Source: Sabethes cyaneus
Lineage: Eukaryota; Arthropoda; Insecta; Diptera; Culicidae
Assembly (NCBI RefSeq): GCF_943734655.1
Contig: NC_071354.1
Location: 10,324,001-10,388,000, forward strand
Length of the DNA: 64,000 nucleotides
Direction of reading: 5' to 3'
Each line of letters opens with the position of its first letter. Within the stretch, counting starts at the first letter, position 1. The notes under the pieces were generated by a model. The model had not been told where the DNA came from, did no database searches, and saw only the letters and a list, made by a program, of their open reading frames with translations. A program made the translations under genes and the position numbers. Of this stretch, positions 43,375-55,920 are shown piece by piece.

Positions 43375-45369
43375 CTTCCAGGATCAGAATCGGTGGCATG
43401 ACGACCTTGGGGCATTGTTGCTCCGCTGCCGGTGGTGGTCGTGTTGTGGCATCCTGTTGGGTTTCTTCTGTGGTCGTCACGTCCGTCGTTTGGCCTTCTT
43501 CTTCGGCGGTGATGGTCGTGGTGGTCTCGTCCAGTTCGGTTGAGTCATTTGCCAGTAAATCCGAACCTTCCACGATTTCTTCCAAGGAACTGCTGTCATC
43601 GATAACGTTTACAACCTGATACTTTTCGTATCGGGACAGATTGGGACATTTAATTGGACAGGGTGGAGCTGGGGGAGGTTCCGGGGGACAGGCGCGATTC
43701 GAATCTTCCGTTTCGGAACCGGACTCGTTTGGTTTTGGCTTCGGAACGTACTCTGGAGGTGTTGGAATTGAAACTTGCAGCACATACACGGAGTGCTGAA
43801 CCGTTCCGGTTCCGTGGTCACTTGCGATGGATATGTTGACCAGCAGACGGGGCAAAACCGACCCGTTTTGGTGCTGCTCTCCGGTCGTCGCATTTCCTTC
43901 GTGCAGCAGGAAAACCGGAACCGGTGGTGGTGATGAAACAATTGGAATTGGATGGCTCTGCTCAGCCGGTAGTGTATGAATTTCGACTTGTTCGGTGTCA
44001 TGTTCCGGCCGTTCCTGTACGTTTTTGTAGTACAGTTTGTTGCGTGACTTTTTCTGCTCTTCGCCACTAACGGGACCATCCTCGAGACTAACGAGTTCGA
44101 CATCCACGATGTCGTCCATTGCCGGCAGATGTACGTAACGCGCTGATGGATCATCGTTCTGTAGTTTTTCCTCCTCCACAAAGCTCAGCTTTGTGTCGAT
44201 TTCGATCGGGATATCGTCGACGGGAAAAGCCGCTTCTGTCGGCGTCGACGCGTCAACCGGCTCGGCATCGAATGAATTATTTGTGATTAAATCAGAATCA
44301 TCGTCGGTTGTAACATATGTTATGCCATTATCATTAGCGGTAAAAATTTCATCATCCTTGTCGGGCTCGTCCTGTTGGGAATCGTAATAGGATGAGCTGG
44401 TACTCGCAGTTGATTGCAAATTCTGCTCGTATTCATCCTCGCTGCCGCCGTCGGTTGGTTCGTCATACGTCGTCGGTTGCTCGTTTAGTTCCAGCGTACC
44501 GGAACCGGAAGATAACGGTAATGATTGTGATTGCGGTAGAGCGGAAGATGGATTGGTGGTGGAGGTGGTGGTTGTGGGTGTGGGTGTGGGAGTTGTAGTA
44601 ATGGTGGTAGCAGAGACAAACAAAACATCAGAAACAATAGGAACGATTCCGTGCACGGAAGAAGACGAAGACAAAATGGGAGCAGAGTAGGCTTGGGATA
44701 ATGATGTTGTTACGTCGCCACCCGGGACGCTGCCGCGGGCGGTGGAAACGGTGGCAGATGAGCTAACACCATTATCGTTAATACCATCACCATCGCTAGT
44801 GGTGCCGTCGTCAGTGATTGTACTAGAATCTACGCTAATGTCATGCAAAACTAAATTATCAGAATAATCAGCATGCCCGTCATCAGCCGTTTGCGGTTGT
44901 GACATCCCAGCGTCATTCGACCCTAGTAGGCTGTTACCCAGGTGATTGCTGTTAGAAACACTTCTACGCGATCTACTGTGTTGCGAAACAGGAATGTTTA
45001 CTGTACCTCCGTTATTGTTGTTGTTGTTGTTGTTGTTGCTGTTTGCATTGCTAATGCTATTGCTGTTGGCCGGCGCAGTGGACGCCGCTGATGATGAAGA
45101 CGCGGATGTGGAAGCGGAACTCAGCGAGGGCGAGTCAGCGGCACTGCTGATGCCTCCACCATCGCCGCCGCCGCCGCCACTGCTGCTGCTTCCGCTGCCG
45201 GCACCAACAGCTGGTTTCACCCGACCGGATGCCGTGCCACTTCCTGCCGGATCCGATGCCCGGTTCGCATTCGCTATCGTACTTTTGGCCGCAGAGATTT
45301 CTGCTTTTTCATCGACTAGAACTGTACAGGGATTGGTGGTTGGATATGATATACTTAATACGTTAGATG
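43375..45369 (-). CDS. Ten-m: Teneurin exon: long extracellular juxtamembrane stalk
   Basis: A 1995-nt exon of about 665 codons (acceptor TTCGCAG at 45371-45370, donor GTGAGA below 43375) lying just outside the membrane span. It opens with a short conserved-looking stretch (SYPTTNPCTVLVDE), then Ser/Gly/Asn homopolymer runs including nine consecutive Asn, a furin-type RSRR-S site about 130 codons in (near 44964-44975), a long Ser/Thr-rich and acidic stretch, and near its end an ordered-looking block (VYVLQVSIPTPP) and a Pro/Cys cluster (CPPEPPPAPPCPIKC). Composition suggests an extended, probably O-glycosylated stalk. It ends ILILE-G, splicing in phase to G-A-R of the next exon. The length puts EGF repeat 1 roughly 800 residues from the membrane, much more than I recall for the reference fly isoform. 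No stop interrupts the frame. Confidence 0.85.
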
Positions 45370-46427
45370 CTGCGAACGATAAGGGAAAAGAGATTAATTA
45401 GCTCGTTTTTCGCCACACAGTCGGACAAAGCCGTCGTGCGTGATGATGAGTGCCGATGATAGCCACCCGCCCGGAGGAGGAGTGCTTTAGTGCGAAAAAC
45501 CGCAACTCAGTAGGCTACAACCACAACAGCAGGCTGTGCCAGTGCGAGTGTGTGACAGGACAGTCGATGGTGTTGTTAACACGTGTGTTTGAATCTCACT
45601 GACAGTTAAATGTATTAATCGATACACACGATTGGTAAGTAATTTTCATCCAACAGAACCACAGCAAAGAACGGAACAACCAGAATTAGGGTTCAACACG
45701 GCAGCATGTGCAGCAAATGAGTCATTTAACCGGACGGTCTACGATTACTCTCAGTCTGCCTAATGGTCACTTGAAACTGGAAGCCCCTAATTTTAGGTCC
45801 CTCTCGGCAACTGCTGCGAACATCCATGCTGTGAAACGTTCAGATTCCGGCCGGCGGAGAGAGCAAATTGAGTGATTAAAAATCACCGAAAATTGCTCCC
45901 TTCGGATTACCCGCGTTTCGGCGGCAGTGCCGTGCGTCACCCAACCGATCCTGCCGGGCCGGCCGGAGGCCCGGACACACACTTTTAATGACATGATATA
46001 GAGTTTCAACCGTTTCAGGTTGCCTTGCTGCAGTGGTGGTCTCATTTCTTGATCCTTCACACGCGGACGACGGAACGAACGTCGGCCAGCAGGAAAGCAA
46101 AAAGCCAAAACAAAGCAAAAAAAATTCTTCCATCAACCAAGAGCTTGGGCGAAATTAGTCTTCTCGTTGTGTCGGCCGTTTTGCTCACGAACGCCGAGGA
46201 TATCAAAAGTTAATGGCCCCTGCGCTTGCTGGGCGGTTAGTTCCTCCTAACTCAACCCACACACACTCACTCACACTCGCACTGGTCGTTTTTTTCTGCC
46301 TCCGTTAATGTGCTGTTCGCTCGAAAAGCCTTTTCACCTGCTGCTGGCGTTCCAAGTTCCAACCGGGAGCGGCACTCATATAATTATGCTATTAGGTTTG
46401 AATATAAAAAAAACAACGAACACTTAC
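45370..46427 (-). other. Teneurin intron, 1058 bp
   Basis: Between the transmembrane exon and the stalk exon. No repeat or exon-like frame noticed; plain AT/GC mixed sequence with ACACTC tracts near 46258-46280. Confidence 0.85.
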
Positions 46428-46688
46428 CTGTTAATAATAATGTTATAACAAGTATAACACTTAATAATATAACTAGTATAGCCGTACACTTCCATGTACA
46501 TTTGGTGAAGCCTTTGCGAAAGTTCAGCGGCGCTGAGTAGTGATGTGACGGGGGACCACACATGGCGCTCCGGGGCGGCAGTACCGGACCCATGCAGTTG
46601 CGGTCGTAGCTCTTCAGTGTGTCCTTCGTGGGTGTGGAACAGGCGGAGCCCGTCTTGTAGTCTATCGGTGATCCTTTGTTGTTGATTG
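46428..46688 (-). CDS. Ten-m: Teneurin exon: end of cytoplasmic tail and transmembrane segment
   Basis: First teneurin exon recognisable in the window (261 nt; 2 nt complete a split codon, 86 codons, 1 nt carried over). Acceptor TTGCAG, donor GTAAGTG. It encodes a Pro/Ser-rich tail with the motif GPVLPPRS and a SAPLNFRKG block, then the Cys-Trp-Lys-Cys stop of the cytoplasmic side and about 20 hydrophobic residues (AILVILLSVILVITLLLT) that form the only membrane span. In teneurins the N-terminus is cytoplasmic and the ectodomain C-terminal (type II). The frame joins the next exon as T-A-S-N-V. The upstream exons with the rest of the cytoplasmic domain are not visible to 64000. Ten-m rather than Ten-a is my judgement from the whole protein; the teneurin family call itself is secure. 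Confidence 0.88.
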
Positions 46689-48224
46689 CTGCAATTAGAG
46701 AGCAGAAGCAAAAAGGCGAAAGCGTTATTATTGGTGGAGGGGATGAGTAAAGCATAATCTTCGAAAAATTGAAACTTAAAGACCGCATTAGCCGGCGCGG
46801 CGCGGATCCGAACCCATCGTGCGAGGGGTATAATTTGAGCTGCAAGCACAATTTAGCAAATTGGATAAATATAGTGATAGAGTTGGCACTTCTGTCGAAT
46901 GGTTCTTTTTCACCCCACTGTGACTGTTTAGGTCAGTTCAGGTGTGTGTGTGGAACATCAAATGGCAATCTTTTAAGCCTTAACGTTTTTCCCATTTTAT
47001 TTTTTTTCGTCATTCCCTCCCCGCTTTAGTAGGCTTTGCGTTTAAAAACGAATTCAAACACAACAACTTAATAGAAGTTTACTTTCCCACACACACGCGG
47101 TGCTTGCCGGTTTATTTTTTACGACGCTGCTGCTCTACATTCAACCCGTAATGATGCTTTACGACCTACGCGAGAACCCGAACCGGTCGCGTTCGTCGAC
47201 AAAATAAACACATTAAGCATAATTTCGATCAACAGATCTCCGCCGGCGGCGGCAGCGGCAGCAGCACCGGCACCGGCAGGATGATGCATCTTCCATCCGA
47301 CACGTGCTTTCGCTAAAGCGCGACACGCGTCCCGGAAATACTGCGACACAGACGGGCGATGCCCGCCGTCAAGCTGGCTGGTTGGCTGGTTAGATGATGT
47401 TTACGAAAATTTGAAAATTCAGTAAAGGACTTTGAGTGCGACGGCGGCGGCGGCGGCGAATTTACGGTTTGTTGTGTTGATTCGTTTGTCGAAGTAGGTC
47501 AAGCACGACGGTTTGCACGCGCAAACGAAATCAAATTAATCGGAATAACATTTCCGTTTTCGGTTGATGGTGCCTAGGATACTTTGATCGTTAATTTGCT
47601 GCTATCCTAGCTAGGCGCTTAGCGCCTAGAGAAAATAATCATCGGCCTACGGGCAGCACCCCAACAAGAAGAAGAAGATACGGAGCATGTTAGCGATCAA
47701 AGCAAAAGCAGCAAGATTCGTTCAGTCAGTCACCCAGATCGAACAACATCCCAAGTAGGCATAGACAAGTAAACAAGCAGTAGGTATGTAGATAAAATTC
47801 TAATAACAAAAATGAGCGACGTACTTGTAGTTAATATTCATTGCAGCTGCTGCCTACTGCGACCGTTTCGAGAGGAGCAAGAAAAATTAAAGATTTTGTC
47901 GCAACATAGACTGGAAGCAGGTGCGAGAAAGAAATGTCTCTTAAGCTGGAAGTGCGATCTTAGCAGAGCATTTGCACAATTCGGTTAATTGATGTTCAAT
48001 TAATGCTCCTTACGACGAATTTAATGCTCCATCCATTGTATCTTAGGAAAAAACTTTAGATAAACTTAGCAGCACAATATCCGGAAATGATAAATATTCC
48101 AGTGCAGCTGAGTATGAAAATATGTAATATAATCCACATTTATTGTTCCTCAGAAATCATGTACTTTCGATGACTCAGAAGGACTTTTTCAATGAAAAAT
48201 TTGAAGAATTGAAAACGATTTAAC

Positions 48225-49485
48225 GATTTTGAAGCAATGAAGCAATCCTCCTAGCCTCCATTTTTAGTTCGGTGAAGATTGCCTCCACCGTCCCAAGGTT
48301 TCTAGCAATGATGTCGAGGTTGTCTGCGATGTCTTGGAGTTGGTTACTGTTGCCGGAGATCGTTCCTCTTGTTTCGATGCTCGCTCGCCGGATCACACCT
48401 TCAATAACGATGTTGAATAACATACAGCCAGGACAGTCCTGCCCCTTGCCGCAACCTTCTACGCCATACGAAGGGACTCGAGAGTGTCCCCAAAACACGC
48501 ACGTAACACATCATTCGCTTTGATCATACTCCTCAGGTTGTCCGGAAAACCGTCCTCGTGCGTTATTTGACATGGCTGTTAACACTTGATTGTATCGTAT
48601 GCTGCCCTGAAATCTACGAAAACATGATGCGTCGTTGTATTTCAGACATTTCAAGAGGATTCGTTGGACAGTGACAGTTTGATCCGTAGTAGCCTGGGTC
48701 CCCATGAACCTTGTAGGCGGCGGTGATCAGCGTAATGCCGAGGTCTTTACAGCCCTTGTTAAAGCTGGGACAAACCACATCTTCCACCTGTTCCTCCTAT
48801 AGTTACTCCTCCTCTCAAATCTTTGAAATTATTCAGTGAAGTTCCGTTGTTAGTGGTTCTTTGCCATTTTTGTACAGTTCTGTCTAAAGTCGTTCCTTAC
48901 TCGATTTCTCGTCGAATCTCTTCGAGATCGGAATCCGGTGCGATGTTTTCGTTTGATAAGCACTCCTAGGTTAAGTTCCGTTCCGTCTCCTTCTGTTATC
49001 GTCATTGAGATGCCCATCGAAGAACTGCTTCCACCTGTCGACCATCTCGCGCACGTTTATGACCAGCTTCTCCTCCTCGTCCCAACACATACCACGCTTT
49101 GTTGTGTATCTTTTACGAGATTGGTTCACCTTTTCATAGAACTTGCGCGTCTTATCAGTCTGGAATGGATGTTCTAGCTCTTAACGATCTCTGGCCTCCT
49201 TCCAGTGCATTTTTCTCCTCATTGCCTCGTGACAATACTTCATCGCTTGTTGGCACTAATCATTTTGTGTGTTCGGGGTTTTCTCTGCTTAGCACAGCGG
49301 TTGCAGCCTAATTGAACCTAGTAGGGCGGCTATGTCGCGATATATATCGCCGGTAGCTTTGAATACTACTATTAGGTAATGACCCGAGTCAATATTCGCA
49401 CCTCGTAGGGAGCGTGGTGGTGCTGGTGGTGTTTGAGAACACCGGCCATCGATGAAAATGTCCGGGATTATCTTATTTTGCATCA
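48225..49485 (-). pseudogene. RTE/R4-like LINE fragment, endonuclease end through RT
   Basis: Minus-strand blocks in order: IDGRCSQ ... RGANIDSGHYLIVV (end of endonuclease), KTRKFYEKVNQSRKRYTTKR and REMVDRWKQFFDGHLN (linker), frameshifted VFVDFRAAYDTIK (RT start), then CMLFNIVIEGVIRRASIETR, FADD-region eroded to IADNLDIIARNLG, and TELKMEARRI. It has many stops and shifts and several deletions but keeps block order over 1.2 kb. Same family as the plus-strand fragments in the other introns. Confidence 0.75.
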
Positions 49486-52400
49486 AAGCTCGTTATTTTC
49501 TACCTTTACCTGATGAAAGAAAGACTCTAATGGTTTTTTCCCTGAACCAATGAAAAAGTATATAACAACATCCTTTTTGACGTTAACATACTTTCATCCC
49601 GTTAAATTGGATTGATTCAATCATTGTAATACTTTTTCCGGTTGGCTCCGCTTTTGACATACAAATTGATTTTTGATTTCACATCCGCCAGACTATACTG
49701 GCAGTAAAGTTATCACGAATCACTTCTCGCCAGTCCGAATTTTGACGTTTCAACCCAACATAACTGAATCATAGTTGGCGACGGAAACGAAGATGGTGAA
49801 TTTGGCAAATCGTCACAACCGTGTTGATGTTTGCTGCTGTTGTTTATCTTCCAGTCCGATTATAACTTCCACTGCGTACTACGGCTATGGTAAATCAAAC
49901 TATTTTCCTTGTTTTGAACTATTTACCGAACGGCTTATCGATTACCGGTATAATGTCACCAACCAGTCACGCTAGGCTGAACCATCCGATATAGATTGCT
50001 TCGTTTCACATGTGAAAATTTCGACCAGAAATAATATTATTTTTCTGTCGCCTGCCGCAGCAGCGGCAGCAGATGCAAATGAGTCTCGTTTCCCCAGCTC
50101 GTCTTTTTATTTGAGGATTAAAGCTATTGCGGAATTAATTCGTACCATGCGCTTTGACACGTGTGTTCTCATGTGTTCCTTGAAGTCGGTGCTTCCCTTT
50201 TCGTTAGAAAGAACGAACAAACGAAAGCAGATCGTTTCCCGAATTAAAAACACAGCAACAACAAAATTAATTGATATTCGGTCGGGCGAAAAATCCTTTT
50301 CCCAAAATCCCCGGCACCGAACTGAGCCGAGTGAGCCTGAGCAGTGCCATCCGGTAAGCAGTGAATGATAAATGGTACCTACACGACCGTCCGACATCGA
50401 AAAAGACCATACAAAAAGACACACGAATTAAATTGAAACGAGTACAATAACAATAGCAAAGCCCCTTTTTTCCTCCCGAAAGAAACTGCCAAAGAAAAAG
50501 GGGTTATCCGTCCCCTTTTTCTCCCCCCGTTACGTTACTGTGGAGGATGACGATGTCGGTCAAAAAACTAACGGCACCGCACACACGCACGGCTGCTCCT
50601 GGGATGCTGGGATACATACGATGACAGGCAGAGGCTGTCTAGGGATGGCCTCAAGATCGTCATCGTCGGGACGCATGAGTCAGCCGAAGGACAACCCCAG
50701 AAAAATCCAGAAACAGTAATGAATTGCTAGCGGTTTCTGTTATTGGCTCAAAATCCCTGATCCTGATTCTTATCGGTAATGGCCACCGGTCCCTTCTCGT
50801 CATCGTCATCACCGCACCGTCCTGTCCTCGGCGTCGTATGTTAGTGAAACGAAACCGTCATCATTATTATTATCCCCGGACGTCATTTGCTCGGTGCTCT
50901 GCAGGGACCTTTATTCATTGCTTTCGTTTGTTGCTTGCTTGCTTGCTTGGATCGAAGCACAGGGCAGACAGGCTGCAAAAAGCCAACGCTTGCTGCGTGC
51001 TGTGCCTGTGCCTGTGCTGTGTGTGAGAGTTGATGCGAGCGCACTCGGAAGAGCTGAGCAAACATTAAAGTATGATTAATTAGTAGCAAATCACAATGAA
51101 ATCCAACCAGTCTAACCACCAACCACCGGGCGGAATATAATGGGTGAACTGTGGGAGGGGGGAGAAGCTAAGATAAAAACTATGTTCTTGCTTGGTTGGA
51201 ACAATAGTGGTTTACCGAAGTCGAACCAACCCGGAGAGACAGAGGCAGCGAGACAACCGGCGCGGGGATGAGTATGTGTCTGATGTGGTTGAAGCTTTGC
51301 GAAAGGTTGAACCGAAGTTTGATACACTTTCGCCTATGGTTTTCGGTCTGGTTTCTGGTGTCGTCGTCGTCGTCGTCATCGACGACGTTTGCCATCCCGA
51401 ACGCTGCGCGGAGTGCTGCTAATGAAGGATGAGCCGCAAGAAAATTCTCAATTAAGACACATTAAATATCATGACTTTCCGGAACGTTACTTTAAATATG
51501 CGCACTGCTGGGCTGCTGGAGGGAATGGTATCGAATGAGGCTGAGGGAGAGCCGGGACCTGATGGGATAGAGTTGCCCTAAAGGAGTCAAGTGAGATTGA
51601 TTATACGATATTTTCAATGCATAATTGAAAAACAACAATACTCTCGACACAAAGGAATGCTGTCGGAACGAGGCCAAAATGTGTGGAAGGCAGATTTTAT
51701 TTATGGGTTTCCGGACGACGGACGAACGGAACGGAATGGACGGACGGACGAACGGGTGTTTGTCTTCGGGGGCCACCACCCAAGCAACCGGGAAAGGGTT
51801 AAGTTTAATTGAGTTTTCATTATTCTAAATTAACTTCATCCACCGCGGGCTAACGGTTGATCGCTTTCGCGTTTTATGTGGTTACAGTTCAATGCCTACT
51901 GCCTACCACCGCCCGGGTTTATCTGTTACTTTTTCAAAGCACCTTCGATTGTGTGGAAGAGTGAAATGTATTTGAAGAATCGTTTCGATTTACGACCACA
52001 GTCCTCCGGACTGGCAAACGTTAATTACATTTGATACCGTTGGTTTAATGTGTTTTATTTGAACAAAGGTTTCATCATCTGGTAAACGATTGGAAGGGGG
52101 TAAATCCTGGGTGTTAACCTCGTCAAAATCTTTGAATGACCACGGCATTAAAAATAAATTGAAGAAAATCGTGCGAGCTGGGTAGCACAGTACTTTTGAA
52201 CTTTATTAAAGGACATTAGTACCAATATAAGTTGGTTTAACAACTTACAACTTGTCTGGCAAAGAGTATACTTTGAAAATTTTCTATTAAAGATCCGTAA
52301 ATGCTAGGTAAACTGCCTCAAAAGCCGTCACCACAGAAGTAATCAGTCCTTTTATCGGGTAACCGAGCCTCATCTAATCCGAGCTATAATCACTGAATGA

Positions 52401-55400
52401 ATCAATGTCATCTGCAGGGATGAAACCGACCGACAATGACAGAGCTACAGGTGTGGGGGGAATGCCAACGATGAAATCAATTTCACTCACACTCACCTCC
52501 AATCTCCGCTCCGTCGTCGTCGTCAAGTTACCGCCTACCGCGATTCGAACCCATCAAATTACGACGACTAATGAAAATATGCCGTGCCTGTTGATAATTC
52601 AAAATTCATTCAAACGTCTTTGTTTCTATGTAAGCGCGGCGCAGGAAGAAAGACGACAGTAGTGACCGCAGCGGGTGGCGCGGAAGGTTATTTTCGGCTT
52701 CAACCCGAAAGGGTGCCGCGTGAGCCCAATTAGGAAAGTGGCAGCATAGATTTTCTTTACGATAGTTTCTCTTTTGCCCTTCGGAGAGCGATTTCCTTTG
52801 AGCCTAATTAAGCCAAGTGGCGTAATAGGCGCCATTGGCGCCCACTCTTTCCACGTCTACTTTTCTATATCCGCCGCGGGTAAATATAGAATCCAGCCAC
52901 TCAGTGCTGTGTTATTATTATGCAATGCCGGCAATGACTGTTTTGCTTCTTCGCTCCAATCAGCGCTTCGGTTTGGGTGGAAACGTCAGTACAGCACACT
53001 ACGAATTGGAATTCTTATCTTGATCGTTCAAGTAGCATACTAACTAAAAATAAACGTTTAGGGAACTGACTAGAATCAAATGAAAGAAGAAAAAACAATT
53101 TTCCAGTAGACAAGCTTTACCGTTTTAACAAGCTCCAGCCTCTGCTTTGCAGCCATTTGTTGAGCTTGTGACTGTGAGTGCCAAAACTGCTCGAAAGAAA
53201 AAAAAAAACATTCCACAAAACCAAAGCAACCCGTCGCTAAACACTACAAACCGAAACCGTCTAGGGGTGTGGAGGTTATAAATTTGTAACATTTTCCTAC
53301 CCGCCAGCAACGCTGGTATCATCCTAGTAGTCTAGCAACTGTTTACCGTTGTTGGTGCTAAAGCTTCCTTCGGAAGTAACCGGAAAAGGATCGTAGCAAA
53401 CAAGCAGTCTGCTGCTTTGCTTTGCTGGTGGGTAATAAATTTACCAACATTCTTTATTTGTGGCGTTCACTGCTGCTGCTATTGGCATGGATTAGCATCG
53501 GTGGCGGTAAGGTCTGCCTGCTGTAAGCGTCTTCTCGTCGAGGCTGTCGCAAGATGGCGCTTTGCCTGCTTGATGTGGTAAGCCGCAACATCAACATGTC
53601 AGTAACGGGGCGCGCACACACACACACAGTTGCACGTGATCGAACCGGCGTCGCCATATTTCTCCACGTCACTCGACGAGAACTGTAATTATGCTTTAAT
53701 TCCGCTACTAGCTGCTTGCTGTTCTGTGTGGCTTTTGCCATATCGTAAACCTGTCACCGCGGGAGGTATTTTATATCAATTGGTTGCCATAAATTTGATT
53801 AAACGGTGTGCAGCCTCCCGCCGAAAATGTCACCACCAGGAACGACTAGAACAATCCCAGCCAGATGGCGAACAAGCGAATGAACGAACGGACGAACAGG
53901 ACGACGTTGTCATCTTCGGTTCGACCCGTCGAGATAAATGTCCGAACGAGTTTGCCCACCGTCGCATATCGATCGGTCAAGAAACTCATTAATTATAGAC
54001 CCTTTGACATCGAGCAACTAGCGCAGCGCTTGGCTCGGATGCCCCCCCGGTGTCGTTGTTTACTGATCTATGACAAGCAAACACATTACAATAATGACCG
54101 ACCGCACCAGCACCACACCCCGCCGCCCACCATCTCGGGCGGCCAACCATTTCAACACCTTTTCTATCAAAGCAAACTCATTTCGCAGCCGACGACGAGT
54201 CCCATTAGGGAGATAATTGCGAAATTAAGGAGCTGTTTCGCACTGACGAAATGACTTCAGCTTTAAAATGATACCCACTTAACAACGATGTCGTCGCAGG
54301 CAGGCAGGTCTGCTACTTAAATGTTACGATCTTCCACAAATAGAATATTAATAATCGTTTCGTTAATTGTACGCGCACTGTATATCTCAGTGCTTGAATC
54401 TTCAAACTGAATAAACAAAACATGGCAACCACCAACGCGTTGCCATGCGTCACTTTTCGGAGGCGTGCAATAATACGGTGCCAATGCCAACTGTGATGCG
54501 AGTAATCAACGAGAAGTTTAGCTAACTAATCACCGGACAGGCGATCGGAAGAAGTTTTTGAATTCTGCCCAAGCAAGTGGTCGGGATTTACAACAGTAAC
54601 TTCACGTAGTATTACGTAACCTGGGAGGAAGTGTGTATGGAGTCGCGGGCACCACTAAAAATTTAAGTGATGAACGACATGAAAGTAATTCGTAGCGCAA
54701 CAATCGACAACCGGCACTGAGAGAATGGGAAGCTATCAGGCCGATTGCATGGAGGGTTAGTCTCAAACGGACCAGATCTTCACCTTCGTGACAGGTCCTC
54801 CACAAGTAAATCTATTCATTTACAAAGGCGGAAGAGGGAGAGGTTAGTTTAAAAGAGATCGCTATGGTATCGCTATGGGGGGAGGTTAAATTAAGAAAAG
54901 AAGACTTTGTTTTTTTCATTATAGGGATTTTCGGAAGATGCTTGATTGGTTGTGGGACACAAGGGAGGAGCAGGCCAAGGAGAGAGTTGAGTTCCCGATC
55001 TATAGGTATGTTTCAACTTAGCTCCGGAACGCCTGAATCGTTTTCCATCAACGAGGGAGGTTCATAGAAGGATTAACTAAAAAGGGCCTTATTAATGGGA
55101 GGTAATCCAAATAAGCACAATGTTTTGTTTGCATTCCAAACGAACAGAGTGTCTGGAACTGGGAGTGACTGGGAGACAAGATTAGAGATCTGATTGGCGA
55201 GCACCCCTCAAACATTCTCTGATCCGAGACAGGATTTTCTGGTGGGTCCGAAAGATGATAGCCCAAAATTAATGTGTTACAAACCATATACAGATGTCAA
55301 TCCAAATCCCAGCGGCACCAGGGGCAAAATAATCTAATAATGTAAGCGTTATAAAGCGAAGACTCGAACAAACTGTGGACGATTTATCGATTGGAGTAAT

Positions 55401-55639
55401 CCTCTCAGAGATGGATGGGATTCAGAGTAGTGTAAAAATTACGTTGTAAGAATTTCTCGTAGAGGTCTTCGACAACATCTGTCCTGCCTGTCTCTTTTAC
55501 AACATAGCGCTAGAAAATGTTGTGAAGCGTGTGACATGTGAGACACATTGATTAGTAACTATTAGTAGTAGTAATAAATTTCGTCACAACCTGTTAAGTG
55601 GTTATCGAATATTTCTGCAAAAATAAAAATCATGCGTCG

Positions 55640-55920
55640 TCGCGGAAAATTCGACTGTGTCCCACAAATGGATCGAAAAGACAGTTGTGAATTCATCATC
55701 CGTTGGTGTCCGGGGTGGTGAAGTCCGATATTTACATCTGCTAGGTCCGGAAGGCACCGAACCGAAATGACAAACAAAGCACGGTAGCCAAAACTCGCTC
55801 CAGGAAGCTGTACCGAGAGTGGCTGACGAAAGCTGGGTGCATCGGGTGATGGACGACCAGACTTACATTACCACCTCACGAATGGCCTTTTCTAAGGAGG
55901 TAAGGAAAAAACAGACCGGA
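55640..55920 (+). pseudogene. Mariner/Tc1-superfamily transposase remnant
   Basis: AKTRSRKLYREWLTKAGCI followed, after a one-base shift, by VMDDQTYI matches the catalytic-core start (first D in VMDDETYV) of mosquito mariner-like transposases; upstream NRNDKQSTV fits the preceding block. About 90 codons survive with frameshifts; no inverted repeats found. Confidence 0.6.

Noticed and set aside
47119..47349. A minus-strand alanine-rich frame upstream of the transmembrane exon as a cytoplasmic exon
   Set aside because: Driven by a GCC/GCG run; no teneurin cytoplasmic motif and no in-phase donor noticed.
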